From an uncultured Prevotellaceae bacterium (GTDB taxonomy: Bacteria; Bacteroidota; Bacteroidia; Bacteroidales; Bacteroidaceae): a DNA stretch of 40,942 bases. The notes beneath the pieces are model-generated. The model was not told the origin of the DNA. It worked only from the letters and a program-made list of their open reading frames with translations, and searched no databases. The stretch covers positions 1-40,942 of the forward strand of contig ONAG01000028.1 of NCBI GenBank assembly GCA_900315745.1, written 5' to 3'. Numbering within the stretch: the first letter of the stretch is position 1; every line of letters begins with the position of its first letter. Both the position numbers and the translations under genes were made by a program. Shown in pieces: positions 9,101-17,388 of this stretch.

Positions 9101-9141
9101 AAAAACTCACAATAATGACCAATAACGCGAAGAGGAAATGA
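6106..9141 (+). CDS. Tail tape measure protein
   Basis: 1011 residues, the typical large gene of a long-tailed phage. It begins with basic and coiled-coil sequence, has a hydrophobic segment near residues 118-135 (WLKFAGWIGAGVAAVKGAI), further hydrophobic stretches around 425-450, and a long highly charged coiled coil at about 580-760 (many E, K, Q, R). Near the C-terminus 'SEGGFTGKGGKNEPAGVVHKG' is the Gly-rich motif common in tape measure proteins. It sets tail length during assembly and is ejected with the DNA. At about 0.15 nm per residue a tail near 150 nm is expected. Its TGA overlaps the next ATG. Confidence 0.92.
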   Translation: MADKKASRTIALYIDGKAVEGSVKNIRARIRELTGDMNKLTIGTDEYEEKVAELRQLNGILDEHRRHLKGVEDETEKAGGVMANLVKSITGKFTGMGESTLSSFDGMLGGMKSSWLKFAGWIGAGVAAVKGAIDAGKWWYEYNVEVEEAQRLTREFLGITGTELTHVQTQISAVAKSMDKDYKEVLSTVDMLTKQFGVSTEEALTAIKDGIQAGGDLNGTLLQQLQQFGPAARDAGQSVQELVGMIVQTRSGIFNEAGMAMVQTAENKLRTMSATTAKSLDAIGISSKQLEADLVSGQKTMFDAVQMVSNKLMELPPNSQAVGQAMKDVFGKTASNEGMQMVAAIGQMTSNMDDLKAVTGEYGEIQREQIEAEAELTEKFENFFNIGESGFQEMTGKAKLYITQGLIKVIDYTKSVVNWFIDWYNKSMLIRGGIQAVAFSFKQAFTAVKTFGNLFLDIFKQIGRQLKGFGNAIKGVFTLDGDLIEKGLSQIFDIKPLIREWNADVKNGFKDAAQNAVDAWNSTVGGKLDYIGGKTEITGPEVTVTGHRSVTTSPISDDASPKSTKSGGKSGGKTGKKDTAADKERQRQVEERKKMQEQLAAIDLEYQQKAAAIREAYISGEIASREELAHRLESLERECIEKKLSIAGLEPEQRQKLADKILSQQEKLYEQLQETLETIRDDQRTEYEKQEAELNLSEQKQRDILKRSYEQKLMDREAYHRALEELEKNFAAKRQEMEDKFREEAEAKELEARKELEDKLIQSYEILLDFTRNFANRFGQTIGEALQGEKKTWRDFLKDTILMTLDALEKMVILWKTESIAKNIAKIGIGPGLLKAALEVAKITALFEFAKGVVSSFSEGGFTGKGGKNEPAGVVHKGEYVLPQEAVNNPALAPLIDTIENARRSGSLGHLTEEELSRSYVPNLSVATSPSVRPQVPPRGVGATPIITHQTVSASPSSSNDDVLRDVANAVRELRTRLEEPIEARTHLLGDGGINEAQKKLTIMTNNAKRK

Positions 9142-11324
9142 TGAAGCTATACATCGGCGGGATGCTCGTGCACCTCCCGTCGAACTTTTCAACGGAGTAT
9201 TACACCAAGTCGCCGTATTTCACCAATGAGGGAGACTTCACGCTTAACATAGACCTTGACCTGAAAGACCCCGCCAATGCCAGGGCCTACGCCTACCTTC
9301 ACCGCATCGACCGCACCAAGAAACCATCCCGACGCGAAGCCGTGCTACAGGATGAGACGGGCGTGGTGATACGCGGAAAGGAGATACTCTTGGAGGTGAG
9401 CGACGTGAAGGCAAGCATCCAGATTGTGGCTGGTGCGTCTGAGTTGAACTACGAGATAGGCGACCGAAAGTTGCGCGACCTTGACCTCTGGTCTGCTTTC
9501 GGAACCGACGAAGTGGAGTTCTTCCCCGTCTGCGCCTTCAACGAGACGGAGCATGCAGAATGGGGACTGATGACCGGCGACGAATATGTGACGGAGGACG
9601 GCGTGAAGCAACAGAAATGGGCGATAGCCAACAGACCGCGAATGCGCAACGGCCAATATGAGATGAACTACGAAGTTGGCCAGCCCTTCTTCTGGGCCAT
9701 TGTGGAAAGGGTGGTGGCCGCCCTTGGCTTCGAGGTGGGCACGAACGTGCTGAAGACCGACACCCGATACAACCGCATGGTGATGGTGCATGCCATCCGC
9801 TCCCAATACATTGCCGACATCCTGCCGGACTGGACGGTGACGAAGCTGTTCAACGAGGTGCAGAAATTTTTCAATGTCATCATCGTGGTGGACAAGGCTA
9901 CAAGGAAGGTGGACATCATCCACGCTTGGAATTTCTTCACCACCGGCAACATGGAGGTGGTGAAGCACAATGACGTGGTGAAGGTGGACAAGAGCTATGA
10001 CAGCGGAGATGAGATGACGATGGTGAGCTACGAGGCAGCGCACTATGCCTTCACCGGGAAGCTCGTGAACAAATACAACGACATCTCCGAGGAGTTGAAG
10101 GCGGTGTGCGTCACAAGGCAGGGCGTGGCCGTGTCCACCGGCGATGCCTACGACCGTCAGCACTACTCCTACTTGTGGCAAGCCATACCAAACAACTCAT
10201 CATGGCAGGGAAGCGACAGCGTGCCGGTACCCGTGGAGGGAGAGTTCGGGAAGCGTGTGCTGTACAAGGACACCTTCTTCGGTGAGGAGCGGACCTTCGT
10301 CTTGGCCAGCGTGGAGGATGACCTGTGCCTGTGGAAGATGGTGGACGCTTTCGGAGCGAAGACAACGAGAAGGGAGGGAGCCACAGACGTGGAGATGGCC
10401 ATCGTGCCGGTGAGGATGGCGAGCAGTCCGCTGCAAGGGCAGGGCGGCCACTGGTGGCAATATCCGCTGCCAGCGGTGGACGGAGAGGCATCCACATACA
10501 AAGGTAACAGTTGGAGCGGTGGAGGGTCTCAGGACACGGCCCCCGAAGTGAACATCAATGATGACATCAAGTCTGGGTACAAGGAGGAGAAGAGCAACAG
10601 GGCAGATGTGATGTTCGCCGCTTTCTTCCTTGGCGAGTTGAAGCCCTCATCGTGGGAATCGGAAGACAACGACGTGCCGTCGGCGGTGCAGCTGCCCATC
10701 GCAGCCCCTGACTGGCAGGTGCAACTGATGAGACTGAGGGGTGCTCCTGGATCGTCGCGGTTTTGGAAGTCTGCAAGGCAAGTGAGGCTTGGCACGGACA
10801 CGCTGACGATGGCCATCAAGGGCACGAACGGGATGGACGAATATACTTACTCCAGGAACAATGCAGTGGACACGTCGGTGGCTTACACCATCCGCTTCAG
10901 AAGCCACAAACAGCACGATGTGCGGAAGGTGTGGCTTATCGACAACCGTCTCTTCTATTGTCGTGAACTGAAATTCTCCATCGACGATGGGAAGAGAAGC
11001 GAGTTGGTGGAGGGCGTGTTCCTTCCTCTTGTCATCGCCGGTCAAGGAGAAAGCGGTGAGGCGGAGTATTATGTCAGCTACAACCTCAGCCGCGTGTTGG
11101 TGGAGGGCACGAAGGTGACAACCGTCAATTCCGGGGAAACGCTGCACGTGGACTTGAAGTTGACAGCCGGTGGCAGCGGTTCATCGACGCTGCAAGGGTC
11201 TGTGCAGATGGGCGGGGTGGATGTCACCTCTTCCGCTTGGCACCAAGGCAGCGCATGGGGCACGGCATACGTCGAGATAGCGAGCGTGACGGGTGATGTG
11301 TTCATCCAGGCATGGAGGACATAG
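9138..11324 (+). CDS. Putative distal tail / tail-tip protein
   Basis: 728 residues (MMKLYIGGMLVHLPSNF), starting inside the tape measure stop. The first about 120 residues look like a distal-tail-type beta domain, and the middle contains 'TKLFNEVQKFFNVIIVVD', similar in style to the hub domains of tail-tip proteins. The C-terminal 100 residues are Ser/Gly/Val-rich and beta-like. Gene order (tape measure, this gene, then fibre) places it at the tail end, where it would connect tube, hub and receptor-binding fibres. No peptidase motif is obvious. It ends 38 bases before the next promoter box. Confidence 0.65.
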   Translation: MMKLYIGGMLVHLPSNFSTEYYTKSPYFTNEGDFTLNIDLDLKDPANARAYAYLHRIDRTKKPSRREAVLQDETGVVIRGKEILLEVSDVKASIQIVAGASELNYEIGDRKLRDLDLWSAFGTDEVEFFPVCAFNETEHAEWGLMTGDEYVTEDGVKQQKWAIANRPRMRNGQYEMNYEVGQPFFWAIVERVVAALGFEVGTNVLKTDTRYNRMVMVHAIRSQYIADILPDWTVTKLFNEVQKFFNVIIVVDKATRKVDIIHAWNFFTTGNMEVVKHNDVVKVDKSYDSGDEMTMVSYEAAHYAFTGKLVNKYNDISEELKAVCVTRQGVAVSTGDAYDRQHYSYLWQAIPNNSSWQGSDSVPVPVEGEFGKRVLYKDTFFGEERTFVLASVEDDLCLWKMVDAFGAKTTRREGATDVEMAIVPVRMASSPLQGQGGHWWQYPLPAVDGEASTYKGNSWSGGGSQDTAPEVNINDDIKSGYKEEKSNRADVMFAAFFLGELKPSSWESEDNDVPSAVQLPIAAPDWQVQLMRLRGAPGSSRFWKSARQVRLGTDTLTMAIKGTNGMDEYTYSRNNAVDTSVAYTIRFRSHKQHDVRKVWLIDNRLFYCRELKFSIDDGKRSELVEGVFLPLVIAGQGESGEAEYYVSYNLSRVLVEGTKVTTVNSGETLHVDLKLTAGGSGSSTLQGSVQMGGVDVTSSAWHQGSAWGTAYVEIASVTGDVFIQAWRT

Positions 11325-11362
11325 CATAATAATGTGTCCCATGTGATGTGGTGGTATCTCCT

Positions 11363-11370
11363 TATTTTTG
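11363..11370 (+). promoter_or_regulatory. Bacteroidetes -7 promoter box (TATTTTTG)
   Basis: TATTTTTG fits TAnnTTTG and lies 28 bases before the fibre ATG at 11399, in the 74-base gap after the tail-tip gene. No terminator hairpin is seen in that gap, so read-through from the tail unit is also likely. Confidence 0.6.
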
Positions 11371-11398
11371 CATACATATTTGACATTTTTTATTGACT

Positions 11399-14300
11399 AT
11401 GATAACGATATTAGACGGAAACGCGTTTTACCTGCGGATAACAGGAAAGACGAAGGTTGGTGAGTATGAGGCGACCTTGTGCTTGGAGGCCATCGATTCG
11501 CTCATCGTGAATTTCGTTCGCCGCGTGCGTGAGAGCCAGACAGTGACGCACGACCAAGGCAAGGTGCTGGCATACAACGACGGCAAGCTGGCGAAGGGCG
11601 TGTATGGCGTGGAGATGGTTGGCTACTACAATGGCCAGCCGTGGCGTTTTTATGCCCCTGAGGTTTTCGAGATTGCGGATGATGGCGAGACGGAAGCGTC
11701 CAACGTCATCGGCAGCGTCAACGTGTATGACGTGACATTTTACATGAAGCTTGGCGGAGATGGTGTGACACCTGGATATGTGGATGCAGCCGTGACGATG
11801 CACAACACATCGGAAGAGGCGCACACCGACATGAGGGAAGCAATCACGGGAATTAGGACGCAAGTCGAGCGTAGGCTTGTTGGCGCAAAGGTGACATTCA
11901 ACGACGGCCACACCGAGGATGTTGAACTTGGCTTCAACGACCAAGGGGAGGTGATTTTGCTGCTCCCCAAGGAGACGTTTGGCAAAATCGACGGCGTGAA
12001 GGTCAACGGCGAGGAATTGGAGGTGGACGAGAACGGGAAGGTGGACATCACCATCCCTCAGAACGTCACCGACCTTGAAGATGCGGATAACTACGCCACC
12101 AAGGAGGATGCACAGGCTATGGTGGACGAAGCGAAGATTCGCACGGCATCTGCCAACACCGACAACAGCGTTGGCACTCCAAGGGTCGTGCCTACAATCA
12201 ATGGGCAAAACATCCACTTCGACATTTACGGCATCAAGGGGGAAAAGGGCAACGATGGCAACACCGTGATACTCAATCCGCAAGGAGAGGGGACACCGCA
12301 GAACCCTGACAAATACACGCTCTACTCCGAACTTGGCGGCAACACCGACGGAGCAATGACGCAGAAAGCGTTCAGCGACATCATCGGGTACAATCTACTA
12401 TCCAACACTTACACTTTCAACAACCCTGGCGGTATCATATCAATAGGGTATTTCGGCAATCTTTCCATTCCAGCGGGGACCAAGTTGAGGTTCTCCGTAT
12501 CGGGCTTGGGACAAGTGATTAGCGGTTGGCAGCTGACTTTCAACAACAATTCAAGCTACAAATGGTTGCATGCAAAGGATTATGTTGAAATGGTTGCGCC
12601 GACCAACATCACCGTAATCAACTTCCAAGTCCCATTGGCAAACATCAAAGACAATGCTGGTACTGTTGTATGCTCCGTGGACAAGCCGGGCGTGTCCAAT
12701 GTTGTCGGCGACATCGCCGAACTAAAGGAGTTCAAGGACGAAGCATCACAAGACCTTGAAAGCCTTGGAACGCTGAACACATACCACGATGCCATATCCG
12801 AGCAGCTTAACATGCAGAAGATAGTGCCAGAGGTAACTTGGAGCGAGGGGAAGATTGGCTTAGGAGGAAAGTTGGTCAGTGCTTCAACGGCTTTGTATTC
12901 TTCTCCGATTGAGGTAAAAAGGAATGACATTGTTTACATTAAGTCATACGCCAACGACACAACCACACAGATGGCGTCATGGGTTGTCAATGATGGTAAA
13001 TTGTATGACAATATTCTCCTATATACAGCGGCCAATCAATTCAAGGAGTACACATTCCGCGCAAAACAAGATGGTTATATAAGTGTTTGTAGGAAGAACA
13101 GCACAAATGCTGCCACCATTAACATATTCCGAGGCATTGATGAAAGCACTGACGCAGTTATGCCGAATATCCTGCGAGTGCCGAAGACCGCATTGCAGGC
13201 AAGCAACGGAAATCTTTTCAATCCCATAAATGCCAAGAACTATTACTACCCAAGCAACGCATCAGCTGGAATTTCCTACGCTACTGATAAATGGATGACA
13301 GGGTTTATCGAACTTCCGCCCAACGTCAACTATATAAGATGGAACTACATGGCGACTGGCAACTATAACGCTCTCTATGATGCGGATGGTAATATACTAA
13401 CCAGATTCAACGGATGGTCACCAAGGGAAATCAACCTGACAACATATCCGGCGGCCAAGTACATAAGGCTTGGGTTCGATAGCACAAAACTTCCATTCGC
13501 CGAAAGGTACAAGTTGATGGTCACTGGATTTTGGCAGGAAACAAACTACAAGCCTTATGCCACACTTGACCCCAATTACATAGGGATAAGGGATGTTGGG
13601 ATATTCCAACTTTCCGACGTTGCCACCTATGCGGCTGAAATGGTCTTCGGCACTTATGTGGATGCTACGACATTCAATGTTGACAGCGAGCCTTTGGAGA
13701 CATTAAGCCAATACAAGGCATATATCGACAACACTACAAGGACGCTCTACAGGTGGGACGGTGAAGCACTTTCCAAGGCTTGTATGTGGACTGACAGGGG
13801 TGTGGTGTTCACGAAGTCATTCTATTTCTCCATCCCGAAGACTTGGCACAAGGAGAACATGATTGTCACCGCATCTGCAAAATGGGTTGGTACAACTGCA
13901 CCAACCATACGCTTTATCGCTGCTGTGGATGTTGGCCATAATAATAACAGGTGTTATACTATGCCTTATATCATAGGAGCAAAAGACAACTATTCGACAA
14001 AGGAATGGCGGCCTTACAATCTGCTCATACACCAAGAGAAAACAATAGTCGAAGTGAAGATACCATCAGGCACAACGCTGATGGTGGACGAGTTCACAAA
14101 CTATTACTCAAATAGGAAAGAAAGGGGAACATTCCCGCAATTCCATTTCCGCTCTGGCAACGGCTTGAACCAAGGTCTGACCGCATGGGAGGAAGCAGCC
14201 AAGTTGGGATATGAGTACATCATCGTGATACCCAAGAGGACTGCTGATGGAAAGTGGGTGATATTTCATGATGATGGCAACATCAATGGCATGTATAGAG

Positions 14301-14938
14301 AGGACGGGACAAGTGTGTCTGGTTCTTCGCCTATTGGAAATTATACTTATGAGGAATTGCTTCAATATGACATAGCCAATGGTTTGCCGTGGAGCGGCAA
14401 CAAACTGCCTTTGCTTGAGGATTTCTTCGCAATGTGCGCAAAGAGAGGCATTCACCCTTGTTTCTCTGTGCATCCTAACTTCAGCACCCAAGAGTGGGAA
14501 GAAGTGAGGGAGTTGTCCGACAAGTGGGGTGTGACAAAGCACCTCAACATCAAGGCGGGGTTCATGAGGCCAGTGATTGCTAATTGCTACTCTGTATTCG
14601 GCGACAATGTGGAAAGTTACATGACGGATATGAACACAGCACAAGGACAGACGGAAAGGAATACCAATCCGTCAGTAGTGGTCAACGAGACATTGGGGTG
14701 GAGTGTCAACATTGACAAGACAAAAGTAAGGGTTGGCATCGAGTATTTCCCGGCCTATGCCACATCAACTTGGATAAGTGCCGCTGTCGAAGCAGGGTTA
14801 TCCGTTGGAGTGGTGACGAGCAATCCTGCTGCCGATGGTACGGATGGCAACACCGCAGCCGACATACTCAACTGGATTGGAATGGGCGTGTCAAGTTTCA
14901 CTGACCTTATCAACCCATCCGTAGGACTTAATTGGTAA
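11399..14938 (+). CDS. Tail fibre/spike with GDPD-like C-terminal domain
   Basis: 1179 residues from ATG 11399 (MITILDGNAFYLRITG); a TTG at 11393 is less likely. Residues 1-290 form a structural N-terminus with a coiled part and a short collagen-like 'GIKGEKGNDGNTVILN'. The middle is beta-rich and carbohydrate-binding-like. From about residue 910 a glycerophosphodiester phosphodiesterase-like fold appears: 'AWEEAAKLGYEY' for the usual A..AA..G, 'ADGKWVIFHDD' for the DG..V..HD motif, 'YTYEELLQYDI' for t..EL..ld, and 'KLPLLEDFF' for lPtLee. The metal-binding E-x-D is replaced by I-V-I-P. It probably binds surface polymers; catalysis is doubtful. Confidence 0.8.
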   Translation: MITILDGNAFYLRITGKTKVGEYEATLCLEAIDSLIVNFVRRVRESQTVTHDQGKVLAYNDGKLAKGVYGVEMVGYYNGQPWRFYAPEVFEIADDGETEASNVIGSVNVYDVTFYMKLGGDGVTPGYVDAAVTMHNTSEEAHTDMREAITGIRTQVERRLVGAKVTFNDGHTEDVELGFNDQGEVILLLPKETFGKIDGVKVNGEELEVDENGKVDITIPQNVTDLEDADNYATKEDAQAMVDEAKIRTASANTDNSVGTPRVVPTINGQNIHFDIYGIKGEKGNDGNTVILNPQGEGTPQNPDKYTLYSELGGNTDGAMTQKAFSDIIGYNLLSNTYTFNNPGGIISIGYFGNLSIPAGTKLRFSVSGLGQVISGWQLTFNNNSSYKWLHAKDYVEMVAPTNITVINFQVPLANIKDNAGTVVCSVDKPGVSNVVGDIAELKEFKDEASQDLESLGTLNTYHDAISEQLNMQKIVPEVTWSEGKIGLGGKLVSASTALYSSPIEVKRNDIVYIKSYANDTTTQMASWVVNDGKLYDNILLYTAANQFKEYTFRAKQDGYISVCRKNSTNAATINIFRGIDESTDAVMPNILRVPKTALQASNGNLFNPINAKNYYYPSNASAGISYATDKWMTGFIELPPNVNYIRWNYMATGNYNALYDADGNILTRFNGWSPREINLTTYPAAKYIRLGFDSTKLPFAERYKLMVTGFWQETNYKPYATLDPNYIGIRDVGIFQLSDVATYAAEMVFGTYVDATTFNVDSEPLETLSQYKAYIDNTTRTLYRWDGEALSKACMWTDRGVVFTKSFYFSIPKTWHKENMIVTASAKWVGTTAPTIRFIAAVDVGHNNNRCYTMPYIIGAKDNYSTKEWRPYNLLIHQEKTIVEVKIPSGTTLMVDEFTNYYSNRKERGTFPQFHFRSGNGLNQGLTAWEEAAKLGYEYIIVIPKRTADGKWVIFHDDGNINGMYREDGTSVSGSSPIGNYTYEELLQYDIANGLPWSGNKLPLLEDFFAMCAKRGIHPCFSVHPNFSTQEWEEVRELSDKWGVTKHLNIKAGFMRPVIANCYSVFGDNVESYMTDMNTAQGQTERNTNPSVVVNETLGWSVNIDKTKVRVGIEYFPAYATSTWISAAVEAGLSVGVVTSNPAADGTDGNTAADILNWIGMGVSSFTDLINPSVGLNW

Positions 14939-14942
14939 TGAT

Positions 14943-16136
14943 ATGATAATATCCCGCACAAAGGCCAAGTCGCGTCTTGCCGCAAAAATGCCCAAAGGCT
15001 CTCCCTCCATCCGCTACATGAGGCAGGTGGGGGAGGACTTGATGGCCTTCCGACAAGGTGCGAAAGCCATCCTCACCACCACCGACGATGAGTTGCCTAC
15101 CATCATCGGCGAGTGCGAGGCTGGCCACTTGGAGGATATTCCGCCAGCAATGACCGCGTGGTTGGAGGAGACGGAAAGGGAGGTGAAGAACTACCAAGCA
15201 GCACCAAAACCAAAAGGCATAGTCAAGGTCAAGGCAGCAACAGGCGACACCGAACCGCCAAAGGGGAGGATAAGCGTTAAGCCTCTCATCAAGGCCGTGT
15301 GGGGACAAAGCAGCCCCTACAATCAAAACCTCAAATTCGACGGAAAACTCTCCCACGTTGGCTGCAACGCTGTGGCAATGGCCATGGTAATGCTCTATTG
15401 GCACGAGCAAGGTTATGACCGAGGATGCTTGCCAACCAAGGGCTACACCTCCAAGACCAACGGCTACAAGATACCCTCTCTTCCGCCGCTGACTATCTTC
15501 GATTACGACAATATGACGGAGGGAAAGCCGACAACGGACGTGCAGAAATCAGCCGTGGCGGAGGTGTGTCAGCGAATAGGATTTGCACTGAAGAGCGACT
15601 ATACTCCCAATGGCACATTGGCCTACATGGGGGATGTAGTGACGGTCTTCAAGACTTATCTGCGCTTTGGCAACCCCAAGAGCATATATGCCAACAAGGG
15701 TTACGATGTCTTTGAGCGACAAGTGTATGAGGAACTTGTCGCCGGGCGACCTGTGATAATGGCTGGCTACACGGTTAATGGTGCTGGCCACTGCTTCATT
15801 TGCGACGGCTACGATGCTGCGAGAGATATGTACCACATTAACTGGGGATGGGGTGGTCAGTGCAATGGCCACTTCCGCATGTCGGCTCTCGACGCAACAT
15901 CAGCAAGGGCGTACAATTCCAACAAGGTCGCCATCATCGGAATTGGCAAGGACATTCACATTCTTGGTGACGTGGATGACAACGGAAAAGTAACCATAAC
16001 CGACGCTATGAAAGTGGTGGAGTTGGCCTCGCAAGGCTCAACCGACCCCAAGGCTGATGTCAATTCAGACGGAAAGGTGACAACGGCTGACGCAAACACC
16101 ATTATCGACCATGTGTTAGGAACCCAAAAACTATAA
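14943..16136 (+). CDS. C10 (streptopain-type) cysteine protease with dockerin-like tail
   Basis: 397 residues. Residues about 20-90 resemble the C10 inhibitory propeptide (ILTTTDDELPTIIGE ... IPPAMTAWLEE). The catalytic domain follows: 'VWGQSSPYN', Cys141 in 'HVGCNAVAMAMVMLYW', His283 in 'GAGHCFICDGYD', and 'INWGWGG'. Residues about 340-392 hold two Ca-binding loops (DVDDNGKVTITD and DVNSDGKVTTAD) of dockerin type I style, widespread at C-termini of Bacteroidales secreted proteins. Oddly there is no signal peptide, so the enzyme would be released at lysis or carried on virions. It sits 4 bases after the fibre gene and 4 before the holin-like gene. C10 protease genes have been reported on Bacteroides mobile elements. 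Confidence 0.88.
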   Translation: MIISRTKAKSRLAAKMPKGSPSIRYMRQVGEDLMAFRQGAKAILTTTDDELPTIIGECEAGHLEDIPPAMTAWLEETEREVKNYQAAPKPKGIVKVKAATGDTEPPKGRISVKPLIKAVWGQSSPYNQNLKFDGKLSHVGCNAVAMAMVMLYWHEQGYDRGCLPTKGYTSKTNGYKIPSLPPLTIFDYDNMTEGKPTTDVQKSAVAEVCQRIGFALKSDYTPNGTLAYMGDVVTVFKTYLRFGNPKSIYANKGYDVFERQVYEELVAGRPVIMAGYTVNGAGHCFICDGYDAARDMYHINWGWGGQCNGHFRMSALDATSARAYNSNKVAIIGIGKDIHILGDVDDNGKVTITDAMKVVELASQGSTDPKADVNSDGKVTTADANTIIDHVLGTQKL

Positions 16137-16140
16137 GGAA

Positions 16141-16623
16141 ATGGAAGGGACAATCGGCATCATCGTCAGCATCCTCGCCGCACTTGGCGGGTGGGAGGCA
16201 ATAAAATATCTTATTAACCGAAAGGCGGAGAAGCGCATCAAGGAGACCGAGGCTGAAACAGCAGAGGTGGACATGGCACAGAAAGTGCAGGACACATACG
16301 AGAAAATCCTTGAAGCGAAAGACAAGGAAGTGGCCGACAACCACCGTCTTGTGGAGGAACTGCGCACAGACCGCGACCACTACAAGCAGGAGCGCGACGA
16401 ACTGCGCAAACTGTTTGATAAACTTGAAGGAGAGGTGCGGGACTTGAAGACCTCCTACGAAGAGGAAAAATGTGAAACTAACAGGAAAATAGCAAGGTTA
16501 GGAAGGATGGTGTACGCGATGCGCCCTTTGTTGTGCGGTCTTGCGCCAACGTGCAAGCACCGCCAGCCCGCAACCATATTGGAAGAAGAGGAAAGTGAGG
16601 AAGAGAAAGGAGGAGAGAAATGA
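16141..16623 (+). CDS. Holin-like membrane protein
   Basis: 160 residues with one N-terminal membrane segment (GTIGIIVSILAALGGWEAI, residues 3-21), then a long charged coiled coil (about 25-125) and an acidic Glu-rich end. The layout of a single transmembrane helix plus coiled coil, directly before the endolysin candidate with a 4-base overlap, fits the small membrane proteins annotated as holins in Bacteroidales phages. It would oligomerise in the inner membrane and set lysis timing. Length is larger than a classic holin, so another membrane-anchored lysis regulator is possible. Confidence 0.55.
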   Translation: MEGTIGIIVSILAALGGWEAIKYLINRKAEKRIKETEAETAEVDMAQKVQDTYEKILEAKDKEVADNHRLVEELRTDRDHYKQERDELRKLFDKLEGEVRDLKTSYEEEKCETNRKIARLGRMVYAMRPLLCGLAPTCKHRQPATILEEEESEEEKGGEK

Positions 16624-17108
16624 AGATTGAACTTGTCAGAATATACACCTGCCCGACCTACACCATTGGCAAGTTGTATGTCAACGGCGAATATGTCTGC
16701 GATACGGTGGAGGACACCGACCGGGGGCTTGACCAGTCTATGACCGTCGAAGAAATCAAGAAGAGGAAGGTCTATCGGCAGACCGCCGTCCCGACGGGAA
16801 CGTACAAAGTGGCCATGAACGTGCAATCTCCCAAGTTCGCACAGATGGCCTACTACAAGAACTATTGCAACGGCTTCATGCCTCGCATCCTTTATGTCCC
16901 CGGCTTTGATGGAATATTAATTCACTGCGGCTCGTCGGCCAACTCTTCAGCCGGATGCCTTATTGTTGGTTACAACACCATCAAGGGCAAAGTGACCGAC
17001 AGCAAGAAGGCTTGGGAGAAACTGATGAAGAATTACCTCACCCAGGCCAAGATGCGTGGTGAGGAAATCACAATCACCATAACTCGCAAATACAAGGTTG
17101 CAGCATGA
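16620..17108 (+). CDS. DUF5675-like protein, endolysin candidate
   Basis: 162 residues (MKIELVRIYTCPTYTIGKLYV). The pattern 'CDTVEDTDRGL', 'TAVPTGTYKV' and especially 'ILIHCGSSANSSAGCLIVG' (H-x-G ... S-x-G-C) matches the DUF5675 family, whose H...S.GC motif is like the active site of L,D-transpeptidase-fold enzymes. In many Bacteroidales phages such a gene takes the endolysin position. Cutting or remodelling peptidoglycan is therefore likely but inferred. It overlaps its neighbours by 4 bases on both sides, inside the lysis cassette. Confidence 0.7.
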   Translation: MKIELVRIYTCPTYTIGKLYVNGEYVCDTVEDTDRGLDQSMTVEEIKKRKVYRQTAVPTGTYKVAMNVQSPKFAQMAYYKNYCNGFMPRILYVPGFDGILIHCGSSANSSAGCLIVGYNTIKGKVTDSKKAWEKLMKNYLTQAKMRGEEITITITRKYKVAA

Positions 17109-17245
17109 AAACAAAGAGGCTTGAAAATGGACTGCTCGTCATGGACGAAGACCCATACAAGGGCATTCTCGTGCATGAAGGGAGCAAAGGTTTCAGAGAA
17201 TACGAAAACGACAATCCAGAACCTTTAAGTATGGAGGACATGTAG
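17105..17245 (+). CDS. Small hypothetical protein in lysis cassette (46 aa)
   Basis: MKTKRLENGLLVMDEDPYKG..., ending EPLSMEDM. It starts by ATGA overlap with the stop of the endolysin candidate and ends two bases before the next small gene. It is charged, has no membrane segment, and resembles no family I know. The tight coupling to lysis genes supports real translation, and its start and stop are well defined. Confidence 0.6.
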   Translation: MKTKRLENGLLVMDEDPYKGILVHEGSKGFREYENDNPEPLSMEDM

Positions 17246-17247
17246 TT

Positions 17248-17388
17248 ATGATGTCTATAGATAAAGTCATAAAGCGTCTCGACGAAATCGTGCGCGAGGA
17301 AAAAGAATGTTCATTCACGAGACTTGAATTTATGCAAATATCAAGGTGGTTGAAAGAATTGAAGAATACTAAAAAAGTGAGTTTATGA
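17248..17388 (+). CDS. Small hypothetical protein in lysis cassette (46 aa)
   Basis: MMSIDKVIKRLDEIVREEKE..., a basic, mostly helical 46-residue protein ending LKELKNTKKVSL. ATG 17248 or 17251 may start it. Its TGA overlaps the ATG of the spanin candidate (ATGA). No membrane helix is seen, so it is not itself a holin; an antiholin or regulator role cannot be judged from sequence. Confidence 0.55.
   Translation: MMSIDKVIKRLDEIVREEKECSFTRLEFMQISRWLKELKNTKKVSL

Noticed and set aside
11399-14938. Diversity-generating retroelement target in the fibre gene
   Set aside because: No reverse transcriptase gene and no template-like repeat of the fibre 3' end were seen in the window.
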